In this document: positions 33,801-45,878 of the stretch, one piece after another | Numbering within the stretch: the stretch's first letter is position 1 | How the letters are laid out: each line of letters opens with the position of its first letter | NCBI GenBank assembly: GCA_036924285.1 | Contig: JAYKYS010000008.1 | Coordinates: 22,491,001 to 22,555,000, forward strand | Reading direction: 5' to 3' | Source: Asterella californica | Taxonomy: Eukaryota; Streptophyta; Marchantiopsida; Marchantiales; Aytoniaceae | DNA: 64,000 nt | Position numbers and translations under genes: made by a program | The notes under the pieces: model-generated | The model's database searches: none | Told to the model about the DNA's origin: nothing | What the model saw: only the letters and a program-made list of their open reading frames with translations

Positions 33801-34439
33801 CAAGGGTTCCAAACACCAGAACGAACACACGAACACGAAGGGGTGAGAGAATCTCAGGCCCCTGCAGAACCCATACAAAGGGACCTCTGAATTACGATTC
33901 ATGGCGAAAACCCCACTGACGAAGGGGCAGTAAGTTCATTCCGAAATCCAGCTCCAGTTCATCTAGTGACGAAACGCTCCGTAACGATGATCCCAATAAG
34001 AATGGATTTTCACTATCTCTGAAAATGTTCGGAAGAAGGCGTGATAAGAACATCGTGCGCAATCTGGAAGCGAACTGAGGAGAGGCAATCATCTATGAGA
34101 AAGAAACTAGGAGAAAAAGAACAGAAGAAGATGTACCGTCTTGCCCTCCTTGTCGGCGAAAAATACACGGTACTCAAGCGTCTCGGGTTTCCCATCCTCC
34201 TTAGTGGAGTATTCTCCTTGGTGCAGCGCTCGCAAGCCATGGATGCTGCGTTTCTGAAGAACAACAGCTGTCTGCTTGCCGGCGAATTGGGTCAAAATCT
34301 TCCCTCGCAAACCACCGACAAAGGGAGAGGCACCGACTTGTGCAGAAGAAACCACTTTTACAATCGAAGAGGAGGAGGAAGAGCACAACGCTTGGGGGGA
34401 CGCGACATTGCACACCACTGCTCTCACGGCTGTGGCCAT
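30819..34439 (-). CDS. PPA6: Soluble inorganic pyrophosphatase, chloroplast type, 6 exons
   Basis: Exons on the minus strand are 34439-34137, 33611-33451, 32979-32879, 31643-31462, 31319-31221 and 30911-30819, joining without frame breaks into 312 aa. The first ~65 residues are Ser/Ala/Val-rich, fitting a chloroplast transit peptide. The body is family I pyrophosphatase: [66 protein letters not shown]. The catalytic signature [13 protein letters not shown] is formed across the exon 3/4 junction, then [47 protein letters not shown] and a short C-terminus. It hydrolyses pyrophosphate to phosphate with Mg2+ in the stroma and so drives ADP-glucose and other biosynthetic reactions. Arabidopsis PPA6 is about 300 aa. 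All junctions are GT-AG. Open antisense frames across exon 1 are shadows. Confidence 0.95.
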
Positions 34440-36673
34440 TGCCCAAATCCTCGAGATCCTGAATCTCTCAAGCAGTCCCCACCTCTGCCGTGCGTCGACC
34501 TGCAGCAGTATGCGAAATGGTACAATCAAATGGAAGGGTTTTGTCCGGAACCCTCAACCGTCTCTCGAAATCAAAAAAGCTTTGCCCCTTCCCTTGCAAC
34601 TCTGCATCCCAACTTACAGGGCCTCTCCTTCCGATTCCCCAAATATTCGGCGAATCAACCTGCAATACAAATTAGGAACTAAAACCTACTCTTCTTTGTC
34701 TTCGTGAACGAACGTCTTAGAAGACGTTCGTTCCTTCAATGTAGTTGACTGGAGAGAAGTGCTGTGGACGTGGCTCCTGAGCCACAAGTCCAGCGATTTC
34801 TAGCTCTCTTCCCCTCCCACTTCCTGCTCTGATGTCAGCGTTTCTGGTCGCGGTGGTGGTGGTGGTGGTGGTGGTCCCCATCAAATTACTCGAATTAACT
34901 TTACCCCTAGGAATTACCATCGAAGACTATCGAAGTCAAGGAGGAAGGAAAAGACGGGAAGCACGGACGGGGAACGCATTCAGGAAACCGCAGAGAGTGA
35001 GGGAGGCCAACAAAACAAGGATCTTTAACATCAGAGATCCAACCAACAAATGAGTCCCCCAATCTAAGGCCAAACGATTTTCAAGTCTGAGATGTTCTCA
35101 TTTTTGTTGCTTTTAGGCCATGTTTATCATTACTTGGAAGTTCTTCTGTTGCTTGTCGTTTCCTCCTGGCATGTCTGGGTTGAAATCTGGTCTAGGGAAG
35201 CACGTCTCGTGCACTTCCACGATAAACTGTTTCCTTGTTTCCGTCAATTGAACTCTGTCACCGTTCGTTAAGGATCAGGTAGCCTTTTACTGTTGCTCGT
35301 GTGAACTGCACTTGGCATTTCAGATTCGTCAAAAGGAAAAAGGTTTTAAACCTCTCAACTTTGCCGTCGGAAGACTCGGAACTGATCCGGATTCCGGAAT
35401 ATCCTCCCGTCATTTTCCTCCTTTTCACTTCCTTCTCTCTTTCTTTGCGATGCAGAAGATCACGATTGGATCACAGCTTTGCTGACATCAGGCTTCAGTA
35501 GCCAACTATCCTTCTCCCAACAAAAGAGAACGTCCCTCATCGTCCCCACTGATTTTAGACATTTCAAATTCGAGCGTCTTCTCGATAAGTTTGTCCTTGT
35601 GTTCCTCTTGCAGATCGTTACCGCGGTCAGCTTTCCTGAAGGCTGTGCTACGTGGTTTCAAGCTGCAATTGAAGATGATGAGTTACATTGGAACCGATTT
35701 GCTGCTACAGGTTTCCAGTTAACCATCCCATACACGGATTTGTCTGAGCAACGATCCATATCGGAATCATTGGATAAATATTACTATGAAAAGACGCGCA
35801 CACAGAGGCGCGAGTGGATGCTGCAGCTTGGACGGTTCGATTTGCTTCGAGCTTGTTGGAAGTAGTTACTGAGCGTCGATTGTGGATGCTCACTTAAGTT
35901 CGAAGTTACACTACCGTGGTAGCAGTGGAGCAGAGGGTTTATCCACAGGTCAGGACCAACTTTGACTGCGTACTGTTCACTAATGCAATAACTATGCGAT
36001 CACTCTCTCTCACCCTCTCTCACTCTCTCGCTCTTGCATCGTGGTATGGAGACGTTGCTTTTACTGCTTAGGTATCTGATTCAGATGTATTAGACCTCAT
36101 ATACATTCCCCTTTTTTTGCGTATCTGCATTTGAAGCAAACACACGATTACTTTTAAACGACCGACTTTAAATGATTACAATGTTCGAGCCGGCCAAAAT
36201 CGACAAGCGCAGCTGCAGACTTATGATATCAGGTCGGGACCTCTTGATCGGGTCACTCGAACTTAGCGCTAACAGGCCCTAGGTGCCGGAATTACCAAAA
36301 AGCGAATCTTGATCTGCCACGCTTCATTTGGGTTCAAACACAAAACGAGCCGCAATCTGCAGTGATGCCCATTCGAACAGAGAAAGGTGAACTGAAACAG
36401 TAAATGATGAGGGACGTGAGAGGAGCCCTAATTCATGCAGTGGTGAAGGCAAAATATCAGTATGCGTAAGTGCCGAACATACAGGGCCAGCCAGGAACAG
36501 TACGTTCTGGGTCTCACATTTCCTTCCGGCTATGTTACAACAGTTAATGAACCTGTGTATGTTCATATAGAATTACAAGGTATACTGATACAATAATGCC
36601 CATGTCACTGTTGTCTCATCCTTAGAGTAGTCTGTCACAGTCTGCACGAGAAACACCACGTCCTAGGCTCAAC
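34440..36673. other. Intergenic DNA upstream of pyrophosphatase gene
   Basis: This region includes the promoter side of the minus-strand pyrophosphatase gene. A 28-bp near-continuous palindrome lies at 34706-34733 and a (GGT)n run at about 34,848-34,875. A plus-strand frame at 35479-35865 (128 aa) has an acceptor-like CTTGCAG at about 35,613 and an acidic/aromatic stretch, but no family I know. A CT-rich microsatellite lies near 36,003-36,030. Confidence 0.35.
34706..34733. promoter_or_regulatory. 28-bp palindrome upstream of the pyrophosphatase gene
   Basis: Two perfect 13-bp arms (GAACGAACGTCTT and its complement) are separated by AG, 267 bp upstream of the ATG at 34439. Each arm contains AACGTC, whose ACGT core is the type bound by bZIP factors. 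It could be a dimeric factor site, a cruciform or a mutational palindrome. Function is inferred from position only. Confidence 0.5.
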
Positions 36674-39600
36674 TCAGCCGCTGAGCTTGAATGATGATAC
36701 AATCTGCAGGAGGAAAAAGCTGCTATTAGTTTCCAGTCTGAAGGGCTTCCGAGCTCTCTTCTACCAGCCTTTGTCAGATACACATACTTAGGAGGTAACA
36801 AACTCTTCAAATGAGTAGGCTCAAAAGTTCCTTATGTGGAGAGAGAACATGATACTCCTTCACATGAAGCCTCTTGAAGAATCCCCACATAACTTATTAT
36901 TCTGTATCTTCTGTAGACTGGACGACGGAAACTTTTGCGTACCAAGAGAATCCAACCGAAACATGCTTCCAAGGTCCGATAAATTAGAGGTTCAAACAAC
37001 TTTCAGGAATAAACTTACCTTCTTTAGTCTTGCTTTGTACTTGTCAGCGTCGTCTTCCATGTACTGATCACGTCAAAGATCAACCAGAACGACAAGTTAT
37101 ATATACACTTGTCCAAGTATTACGAGAGCCTGTAACGATGTTCTGGACATCATCGCTTGGCAGGATATGCCAACGGTGAAAACTGGAAGTACTGTACACA
37201 CTTACACATTGTAGAAGCGGTGAAGAGAAAAGACAAGCCCGTCCGCCAACGTGGAAACAGTTCCCTAGTGGTTGACATACGAATTTTCTCGCTTGGTCGA
37301 CTCTCTGATTGTACAAGACTGGCAGTTAAAGTTTCACTATCATTATCACTCTACATTTTCCCGTCACAAGACTCCATATGACAGAAAGATAGTCTGAGGA
37401 GTAGATTGTAACCTGGGCCGTGACAGTGTAGAGACGGTTGTACCACCCGTTGTTAGCTATTCCAATCACAGACAGTAAATGACGTTGGGCCTCCCCAGGT
37501 TTTTGTACGGTATACTCAACGTAATACATTCCTGTCAAAGAGGCCAAACTCAGATCCCGGACAGGTTGACACGCATCTGGAGCTATATTTGTAACTTAAT
37601 CCACGAACGTTAACTAAAGCTCATGGACAATGCTGAACAGAGAAGACTTCAACTGTGACACTGGTGCTTGGATATCAAGCAACCGTCACCTAGGTTAGCG
37701 ACAAGTTGCCTAGCTAACACGACACGTAAATACTGCACAGGAAAGCAAGAAGTAAATAGGTCACTTGAAGGTAACCGAAACATAACCACGAAGAAACAAA
37801 TGCGAATTCCAAAAGCCAAGAGACAAGGAAGAAATAAAACAACCATTTCTGGTAGAGTCGTCAATCAACCTAGCTCTTTGACCGGGAGGCTTTTGCCAAG
37901 CCCTGTCAAGGCTGTTGACCTGCAACACATAAGAAATTACGTTGCACATTGCACCTTAGAAAACACTGCTTGCTGTTACGCCACCAAGTACCATGGACTT
38001 AGCTGACCTTATCTGAAGATGCTGAAATTAACAAAGTCCTAACCAAATCATGCGGCAAGGCCATGATTACTCTTACCAGAGTCTCAGCAAACATGTCAGC
38101 AGTTCCAAAAGAGCCCAAGCTTGTATAGTCTGCTGCAAGCCCGGTGATGACGATGTTCACTGCACTCTCATGAGAAAACACAGCATTCAACGGTAGTCTT
38201 CAAGAAAAGGCTCCTCCCACGAAGAAGACAATAAGAATATCTTGATCGGAACGAAACGCAAAGCATAAACCGAACCGAGACAAGACGATATTGTGATAAA
38301 CATACCGTTGGCTGAAGTGTCATCCTCTGCAAAGAAAGCGGTAACCTTCCTTTGGGCGTTTTTGCTCTTTTCCTTTGTGTTGCCCTCCCCTTTCACCCAC
38401 TCTGCAAAGTAAAACGTGTTTATGGAACCGACATGACACATCGGCCAAGAAGCCGAGACATGAAGATAACTTCCGAATTATAACATTGGAACAATACCAC
38501 GAAGCCGAAGAAATGAAGAAGAAGGATATGCAGGAAGCTCATGAATTAACCTTGAGGAACAAGGAGCGAATACTTGTCGGTTTCATCCTGGTAGAGCATG
38601 AAGTCACCTTCAGCCCCTGTATAGACACTAAGCTCAGCATGTATGAAAGGCAAGAAGTTGCATGGTGGAAAGTAACTTTGTGGGCCATAAACTTGGTTCG
38701 ACTCAATAATGTTAGAACCGTAAACAGATATCTACAGAGAGAACCGGCCTCCAGTTTACTCGGAAGGATCCATACGTTTCCGATAAATCTCATGATCTTC
38801 CGTTCCCAACTACTGCGTGTGCACTTTGCCAAAGAGGACAAACCATCTACCAATTTCACGATCAGACCATCGAACATATCACTAGGAAAAGCTAACACAC
38901 TATACAGATGATATCGAGTCCTTTTCCCAGACCGTACCATTTCCAGAGGCAGCTAATGCAGGAAAGGCTATGGAAGACATGAGCGCAGAAAAGGCGCTTC
39001 CCATAAGCTCCCTCCTATCCATGACTGGAAGGCTCGGAGGAGACCTGCAAGTAACGACATCAGTGTTTTAAGGAACAGTCACCAGCTTCTCCCGACGCTG
39101 AACTCACTTCACACCTGTATTTTCTTTTGGAACAGCGAAGTGCCAACCGGGAGCTCCATGCGGACAGAGAACTAAATTCTTCGATAACCGAATATTGAGC
39201 TCGTCCTCCCACTGGACTAATACGTAATTCTTCTCGCATTCTAGCCCTCTACTTTTTCTCTGTTTAATTTTTCACTTAGTAAAGCAGGCCGGTGGTCACA
39301 GGAAATTGCCACTGCACGGCAGTATCAAGACTCCACTCAACGAAATCGAAGCCGTTGCCAAAACTAATGTCCATCTATATGTCTGCGCTCAAAGTTTGAC
39401 AAAGTTCACCTCCGCCATCTTACACTTGGGCATGTCCTGAGCGCACACCATTCCCGCGCTCCGCTTCAGCCCAGCAATCTTTAAACATTCGCCAGAACCG
39501 ACTTCAGCTTCCAGCATTTGACACAGCGTAAGATGCGCCAGTGAGGCAATGCATATTTTGGCAGTCATCCCACGTGGTTTTTAAGTTTTCATCATGTCTG

Positions 39601-40133
39601 TACGTAATAATGGCATAGTCCTGATGGTTTATTCTCTAGTTCTTGCAGATTGGGGGATGGAATCTCATATCTCATGAGGACGCAACGCTCCAACTCTGGA
39701 ACGTGTGCGTCCTTATGAGACATCCACGCCAGTGACGCAAAGAAGCAGAATTTCACAACACTGGCAGAAAAATCCATAACACACGACAACTGCGGAGAGG
39801 ACGAACACAGCAAGACGGGGGAAAGCACAGGGGAAAGCACAATTCACAGGGGAAAGCATTCAAACCAACAATGTGCAAGCAAATTCAACTTCGACCGTCC
39901 TTACTTCGTGCAGCGGAGCAACGCGCAACAATTCTCTCCAAATTCCTGTCATTTCGAACAGCTCCAGCATAACAAAGACTCTGTCCCTCCGGCAGGAAAG
40001 CACTTTGGTAGCCCCTCCGAACAGAGACTGATGAAGAAGACGCTGGAGGAGAAGAACACACGACTACTGAGGCAGGTGTCATGCCTTCTGGCTTCGTTGT
40101 GAACTCGGCAACAACTACCTTAGAAAACTCCAT
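36674..40133 (-). CDS. PsbP-domain thylakoid lumen protein, 10 exons
   Basis: Minus-strand exons: 40133-39905, 39178-39115, 39044-38938, 38616-38551, 38401-38306, 38159-38077, 37919-37844, 37531-37413, 37063-37019, 36703-36674, in frame to 304 aa. The N-terminus is a Ser/Val-rich transit peptide. Exon 3 holds a twin-arginine lumen signal, DRRELMGSAFSALMSSIAFP ending in ALAA. The PsbP fold follows: GDFMLYQDETDKYSLLVPQE, VTAFFAEDDTSAN, NIVITGLAADYTSLGSFGTA, AWQKPPGQRARLIDD, MYYVEYTVQKPGEAQRHLLS, GIANNGWYNRLYTVTAQ, and the ending IVSSFKLSG. Members are extrinsic lumenal proteins that support photosystem II or I assembly, or the NDH complex. The sequence resembles the PPD group (perhaps PPD6), but I cannot assign the paralogue securely. 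The first two exons are tentative: the exon 2 acceptor was chosen for frame continuity. Confidence 0.85.
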
Positions 40134-41630
40134 AGCCAACCACCAGAAGAGGCACAACTGTAGGGACAGAGCAAGTCACTCACTGACTCAGATTCCGAAT
40201 GGAAGTCACGAACTCCCGGAATACCAGAATTAAGGCGACAGAAATTCAAACAATTAGAATCAGAACAGAATGAAACATAAGTATTGTCCTGACTGCACCG
40301 AGAACTATGGTACTGATGAATCCATCGCTTACTCTTTCCTATCCTCCCGGGCCTACATCCAAATCGGATTCTGCTTCACACACACTTGCCTTCGCTTCGA
40401 CAAAATATCCCAACCTTCCATCCATCAGGAAGGTAATCGTGATCTTTGTCATTGCACTTTGTGCTCGGGAATGTTCCTGAAAATATCGTGTCTTGGCTGG
40501 TCTCCTGCAATGTATACCGGAAGACATTAATCTATTTTCTATTTAAAGTAGGCAGCGTTCAGATTATTGATATTTAAGCTCCGATAACATATCTTTCCGT
40601 TCCGATATTATTTCCAGAAAATTGATGTTAATACCTGTAATGTTCCCGGTACCGTCTTCTCAATTTTAGCAACTTCCATTCCGTTTTCAGTCGTACTATA
40701 TGCATTGCTTGGGACGCAAATGAAGACATTTCCTTCTAAGTGTTTTAGGAGGGAGTTATTTTCCGGATGTTTCGATCAGTTTTTCGATGGGAGATTGAAC
40801 CTAGAAACTACAATCACGGCATTATTTCAGTATCCTTCAACCAATTTAAATTCACTTTAGATAGTGTTACTAACATAAATAATAATAATTTTGATAGTTA
40901 ATATAGTTTGATTTAATATATGTATTATAAGATGATGATTAAAACGCAAACTATATAAAGTGTCGGGTGATAAACTTGTCAATAATCAGGAACTAATTAC
41001 TCATATCAATAAAATAGTAAATTCTTGATTATTATCGTGTTTATAGTAACTGAAAAATGAGTTTTCAAGTTTATGTTATATTATAGATATCACACTTTTA
41101 TTATTTGAAAACTATTAGTAATATTGCTCACTACATCTACTTTTTTTCTCAAAAATATTCAGTAACTTGTTGATATCATGATGAATTATTGACATTAAAA
41201 AGAACTTCTCTTGATATCAACATACCAATTCATGATTTTGTTCCTTTTCCTATATAATGTCAGATTGAGATCTAAAGATTTATGATAATCAACTATAAAA
41301 AGATATCCAAACATGGTTAATACTAGTAAAACATATCACACTTAGGTTGAAATCCCCAAGGTGCTGTAAGTTGAGGTGACAAAAATTATCATCAAACCCA
41401 TAAGTTAATTAACACAGCCTAGTTTTAATACAAAAGTAACAACAATTATCAACAAATATATAACACAACTTAGTGTTGAAACAAATTATGTTTACATGGA
41501 ACGCTTTATTTATCTTCCAACAAAATAAAATTGTGACTTGTATTTATCTTTCAACAAAATAAAATTGTAATTTAAGATCTCGTTTGTACTTCCTTGCATA
41601 TTCACAAACATCATGGAGTTATCAAGCATG
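40134..41630. other. Intergenic DNA, nothing recognised
   Basis: This is the promoter side of the PsbP-domain gene; it becomes strongly AT-rich after about 40,850. The open frame at 40270-40530 is opposed by another on the minus strand and has no domain. No element ends are visible. Confidence 0.4.
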
Positions 41631-41631
41631 C

Positions 41632-41720
41632 ATATTCACCCTCTTCCAAGTTCGGACGAGGGGGAATATACATACCTTCAATGTATGTCCTTATCCTTCC
41701 TCTTGGAAGGATTAGGTAAT
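41632..41720. repeat. Paired-palindrome repeat, copy 1
   Basis: Palindrome A (about 41,632-41,670) pairs TATTCACCCTCTTCC with GAGGGGGAATATA. Palindrome B (about 41,680-41,720) pairs CTTATCCTTCC with GGAAGGATTAGG. Order and spacing match the copies at 42.2 and 42.9 kb, although B has lost its outer TTTAAT arms. Confidence 0.6.
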
Positions 41721-42180
41721 ACACTAAAGTTATTAAATAATTTATTACTATTAATATATAAGCAAAGTTATAGTAGAAAGGTTTACTTTTCAACTCATTG
41801 CACTTCTAGGTCTTTTCTCTTCCCGTAGTTCACGTGTTACGTTATTCTTCCCAGAGTTCACGCGTTACGATCTCAATATTATTTTAAATTAGTAATTTAA
41901 ATTTAAATATTTAAATATAAATTTAGAATGTTTTTGGATTTATTCCATTGTGCTCCGTGCAGTAAGTAAACATTGCGCATGTCTGCTTACTGCACAGAAG
42001 ATTCTTACTTTTTCTGCTAAAATGATCATGTACAGCAAATCACTTCAAATCCTTTTCCGTTCATTCTTCACCTTGGGTTTAGGACCCTTCGCACGCATCT
42101 GTCCTATACCCCCTTAGTATTTCCTTCTCCTATATCTAGTTTGTCTTTTCTCGTCCATTTCTCCAAACATCACTTTGCAT
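41721..42180. other. AT-rich spacer with small repeats
   Basis: A direct repeat of TTCCC(G/A)(T/G)AGTTCACG(T/C)GTTACG occurs twice near 41,819-41,872. A 10-bp stem (GTGCAGTAAG with CTTACTGCAC) lies near 41,957-41,994. No gene is seen. Confidence 0.45.
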
Positions 42181-42350
42181 GTATATTATTCGCCTCTTCC
42201 ATCGAAAGATGAGAGAAGTAAATAAGCCAGACGTTTAATTTAATATCTAATCATTTCGGAAAGAAAGGTTAGGTATTAAATTAAACTTAGAGGTAAATTA
42301 ATGTAGTAAGGAGTGCTGCTTCCCGGACTTGTATCTTCTGAAGTGCGGCG
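42181..42350. repeat. Paired-palindrome repeat, copy 2, left arm of a larger inverted repeat
   Basis: Palindrome A lies at about 42,181-42,227. Palindrome B lies at 42,233-42,286, with GTTTAATTTAATATCTAA pairing with TTAGGTATTAAATTAAAC. Block C follows at 42,319-42,346. The whole A-B-C unit recurs in reverse orientation at 43,684-43,861; the 28-bp C block matches its partner at 26 of 28 positions. Confidence 0.75.
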
Positions 42351-42914
42351 GTCCACTGCCGCGCGTATGATTTATTTCATGTTTACTGTTTGTTTCTTGG
42401 CATGAGCTAACATATAATATATATATAATGTTTTAATTATTTACACTCACTTGGTATATAATTTTGATATAAGACTTATAATAATTTTTGTTTTTTCGTT
42501 TATGATAGACAAGAAGCTCGAACTGATAAGTACTAAATTCAATGTATCATGTTTGGAGTGACTATATCCAGCTAAACTCTTCTAAGAGTTTAGACAGACT
42601 AAACTGAGACAATCGACCAAAGGGAGAGGGAAAATTGGTGAAAGAGTTGTCTGACTTGTTAAAGTTTGACAGCTGAGTTTAGTAGTATAACAAGTCAGAC
42701 AGCTAAGTTTAATACTATAAACTCAATTTAATATACAATTCGGCAAACAAGTAGTATAAATATTTCTTGACTGGAAGATACAACACATATTTATTTAACA
42801 AAAAATTTTCAAAACCTATGTCTATTACTTGACCTGCACCAATCGCCATCTAGCATTTTTCTCTATATCAGGGCTTGTCTTCTTCTTTCCCTCAGCTGGA
42901 AAGTTGATCGAACA
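42351..42914. other. AT-rich spacer
   Basis: No gene. Several TTTAGTAGTATAA and AAGTCAGACAGCTAAGTTTA-type direct repeats lie at about 42,640-42,725, and a TAAACTCTT/AAGAGTTTA hairpin lies at about 42,574-42,594. Confidence 0.4.
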
Positions 42915-43013
42915 TGCTTATTATTCACCTCCTCTATATGGAGGAGGTAAATATGCAAGGGTTTAATTTACTACTTGACTCTTCCGTCGGGAAAGGTAAT
43001 GAGTAAATTCAAC
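42915..43013. repeat. Paired-palindrome repeat, copy 3
   Basis: Palindrome A at about 42,915-42,957 pairs TATTCACCTCCTC with GAGGAGGTAAATA. Palindrome B at 42,961-43,013 pairs GTTTAATTTACTACTTGAC with a degraded right arm ending GAGTAAATTCAAC. Order A then B, as in copies 1 and 2. Confidence 0.7.
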
Positions 43014-43683
43014 TTGTAATAAAGTGTTATCTGGTGAGGATGAGTAGCCCACATATGTATTTTGGAGAGCACGTCTCTATGTGTTTCTCTTATAGTTTAT
43101 GTCTTGCTCCTCCCGCGTTTCCATGATGGCTAATTGTTAACACTTGGAAAAATTTTCAACACTTCATGAGATTTGTATAAGATTTTCATTAACACTTATA
43201 AATTCTCCCAATAACAGCAGCGGGCAAAAATTCCCAGAAACCCATCTTCCATGCAAATATTTTCTCTTCTAGACACTAGCCATTTCGGCACATAGTATTT
43301 TCGTCCCCCGGTAATTTACCTTGCCGCTCCTCATCTCCGAGAAAACCTACATTTTGATGCATATTTTATATCTTTCACTTCATGTTTATTTTTTCCGGTG
43401 ATTTGCTTGAACATTCTTAAATCAATAACACATCTCTCTTAACCTTGCATTTGAGTCTCACTAGTTATGACAAGGACTCAAAGTCAGATGCACCACATAT
43501 GCATGCTGGATGAACTTCTGGAAACTTTTGTTCGCTTATTGTTATCAAAGAAATATATAAATATTAAAAAATATACCAAATGGATATAAATAATTAAAAT
43601 ATTTCATAGCTATTATCTATTAGTCTATGCTTGGAAACATGAGGAGAACAAAAGATAAATTATAAATATTGACTTTGACTACA
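43014..43683. other. AT-rich spacer
   Basis: No gene recognised; it contains short A/T-rich runs only. It lies inside the inverted repeat formed by copies 2 and 4. Confidence 0.4.
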
Positions 43684-43861
43684 GCGCTTCAGAAGATACA
43701 AGTCCGAGAAGTTGTACTCATTAATACATTAACTTACTCAAAGTTTAATTTAATACCTAACCCTTTCGGGACCTAACCCTTCCTCCCGAAAGAATTAAAT
43801 ATTAAATTAAACGTCTTGATATTTGTCTCCTCCATCTTTCGAGGTGAATATATATACAGGT
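43684..43861. repeat. Paired-palindrome repeat, copy 4, right arm of a larger inverted repeat
   Basis: The order is reversed relative to copy 2: block C at 43,684-43,711, palindrome B at 43,743-43,812 (GTTTAATTTAATACCTAA with ATTAAATATTAAATTAAAC, plus an internal CTAACCCTTTCGGGA duplication), then palindrome A at about 43,816-43,857. With copy 2 it encloses about 1.3 kb. Confidence 0.75.
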
Positions 43862-44879
43862 GCTCCACGTACGTGGAGTCTTGTCACGTCAGAATGCATG
43901 TCAAAAATTAATCATTGAAGCACACATACGTTCATGCAAGTGAGTGATAGTGAAATAGAATGTCCATAGCCACTAAGCACAAGATGAGATTGATTGCTTG
44001 TGGATAGCTCTTTGCTTGCTATTGTACCGCTATTGTACCGTCTGCATGATTAAATCCTTATATGGTAAACTTTACATGTTATCAAATATCTATCTTCTTT
44101 AAAGTTATCGAGTGTCATGTTTACTTTTTGATATCAAAAGTTTTTTCTTGATATTAATTTCTGATTGCTGATAGATTACTCTATTGGATTGGTAATGATA
44201 AAAAATAATAAAAAATATCATAGATAATATAAAAATATCATTTTAAGTATAATTTTACTCTAATGAATATAGAATAAAGTCAAAAAATTTATTTTTATCA
44301 TTTTAATAGTTTTGATTCATAGTAATCAAGTTCATTCGATCAGTCTTAGGAAAATAAACATTGAGAGTTACTATTGATAACTTGGATGGAAAGTGTTAAA
44401 TCAAGATAAGTATTAGCAAGAAATCAAAACAAGAATTGCTTTAAACCCCAGTGGTCCTTAGAAATAGTCTTGGTAATCATCAGGATTCCATTTTGTGGGT
44501 TCACAATGAATTTTGTTGATAAAATATTATTGCAATAGTAGAATCTGTCAAGTAAGGACTTAAATGAAAGCTGTATACTAGTCTTACAATCTGGAATTTA
44601 TTTCAGAGAACGGTTCAGCATCAATGGAGAAATGTTCACATGAAAATTTTTGATTTCTTGGAATAAAATTGAATATTTTTTAACTAAAAAATACACGGGG
44701 AGGAAAAAGGAATATTTCTCTTTCTACTTTTATACCCGCAGTGGGGGTTTAAACTTGATCCTTTATTCTTAGTATTATCGGTTAGTTATTATTTACTTCT
44801 TATCAAAGTGGGAGAATGAACATCATCAGTAAGCCACAGTTGATATGTTGATACGAGAAGAGCTTTTTAATTTGATATT
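43862..44879. other. AT-rich intergenic DNA
   Basis: Nothing recognised apart from short AT-rich runs. There is no open frame of note and no LTR end that I can define. Confidence 0.4.
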
Positions 44880-45878
44880 AGTAGATCTATATGTCATTCA
44901 TCAAATCTATAAAGGTGGCTGGTGCATTTGTGAGACCAAATGACATCACTAAGTATTCGAAGTGACCATACTTTGTTCGAAATGCAGTCTTCTCCACACC
45001 TTCATCGGCAATCCAGATCTAGTTATAGCCGCTCCGTAAGTCTAGCTTCATGAAGTATTTTGCTCATTCAAGTTGGTCAAACATATCATGCATCCGAGGT
45101 AATGGGTACTTATTCTTCACCATCTGTTGAGTGAACGTTCGATAATCGATGCATAAGCGTAGATTGTTATTATTTTTCTTCACAAAAAGGAATGGAGCTC
45201 CATATGATGACACACTAGATTGGATAAATCCATTCTGCTACATCTCCTCAATTTATGCCTTGCACTCCTCCAATTCATGTGGTGCTAGTATGTATGGGGC
45301 TTTACAAGGAAGTGTGCTCCTTGGAATCACCTCAATTTTATGATCAATTTATTGCTTTCGTGATAACCCTAGAGGAATATCATCATGAAAGACATCCATA
45401 TATTTTGCTACCACACTTGTCAAGCTTCTAGGAATCTGTCCGTCGAGTTGTGCACTCGAGACTTCTCTTATTAAACCTAAAAAACAAACATCGTTATTAC
45501 GTATAGCACTCGTACCTATGACATACAAAGACATGTTCTGCCTTCAAGATCTCGTTATATCTCAAAAGATTTTTTCACTGTTTGGTTTTCATCATTTTTA
45601 TTCTCCAATCTACTTCAAGATTCTATTGCTCCGTCCACGGCATGTCCAATATGACATCATAACGAGCTAATTTGATCACTCGTCATTCAATATCTTCTTG
45701 ATATTCACATAAAGTAAGTTCTATCTTTAGAGATAAAGAATCAATCTTCTCCGTTTGTCCATTTGGTAGTTCCACCTCTTCACTCTCATTACTTCTAATT
45801 CCATTCTCAATTTCATGATATTCGATCGGGACAAAAGTTCTCTATTGCACTAAGATCGATTAGTACTCTCACCTAGGT
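44880..45878 (-). pseudogene. Degenerate gypsy pol fragment: protease and reverse transcriptase
   Basis: On the minus strand 45,878-45,700 resembles a gypsy protease start (VRVLIDLSAIENF, where active enzymes have DSGA or DTGA). At 45,534-45,349 a frame ending FHDDIPLGL is the usual lead-in to RT. At 45,345-44,880 RT reads [51 protein letters not shown] and [20 protein letters not shown]. The YxDD part is missing to the left. Several stops make this a dead fragment. It is a different lineage from the elements at 6 kb and 47 kb. Its right edge abuts the truncated LTR at 45,879. Confidence 0.75.

Noticed and set aside
34041..34707. Plus-strand frames of 213 and 143 codons
   Set aside because: They lie opposite exon 1 of the pyrophosphatase gene and its leader; no domain and no splice logic.
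35479..35865. 128-codon plus-strand frame
   Set aside because: An acceptor-like site and an acidic stretch hint at an exon, but there is no partner exon or family; not called as a gene.
38375..38911. 178-codon plus-strand frame
   Set aside because: It runs across exons and introns of the minus-strand PsbP-domain gene, whose frame is continuous and motif-supported.
38539..38940. 133-codon minus-strand frame
   Set aside because: It spans an intron of the PsbP-domain gene in the wrong frame; the real exon inside it is 38616-38551.
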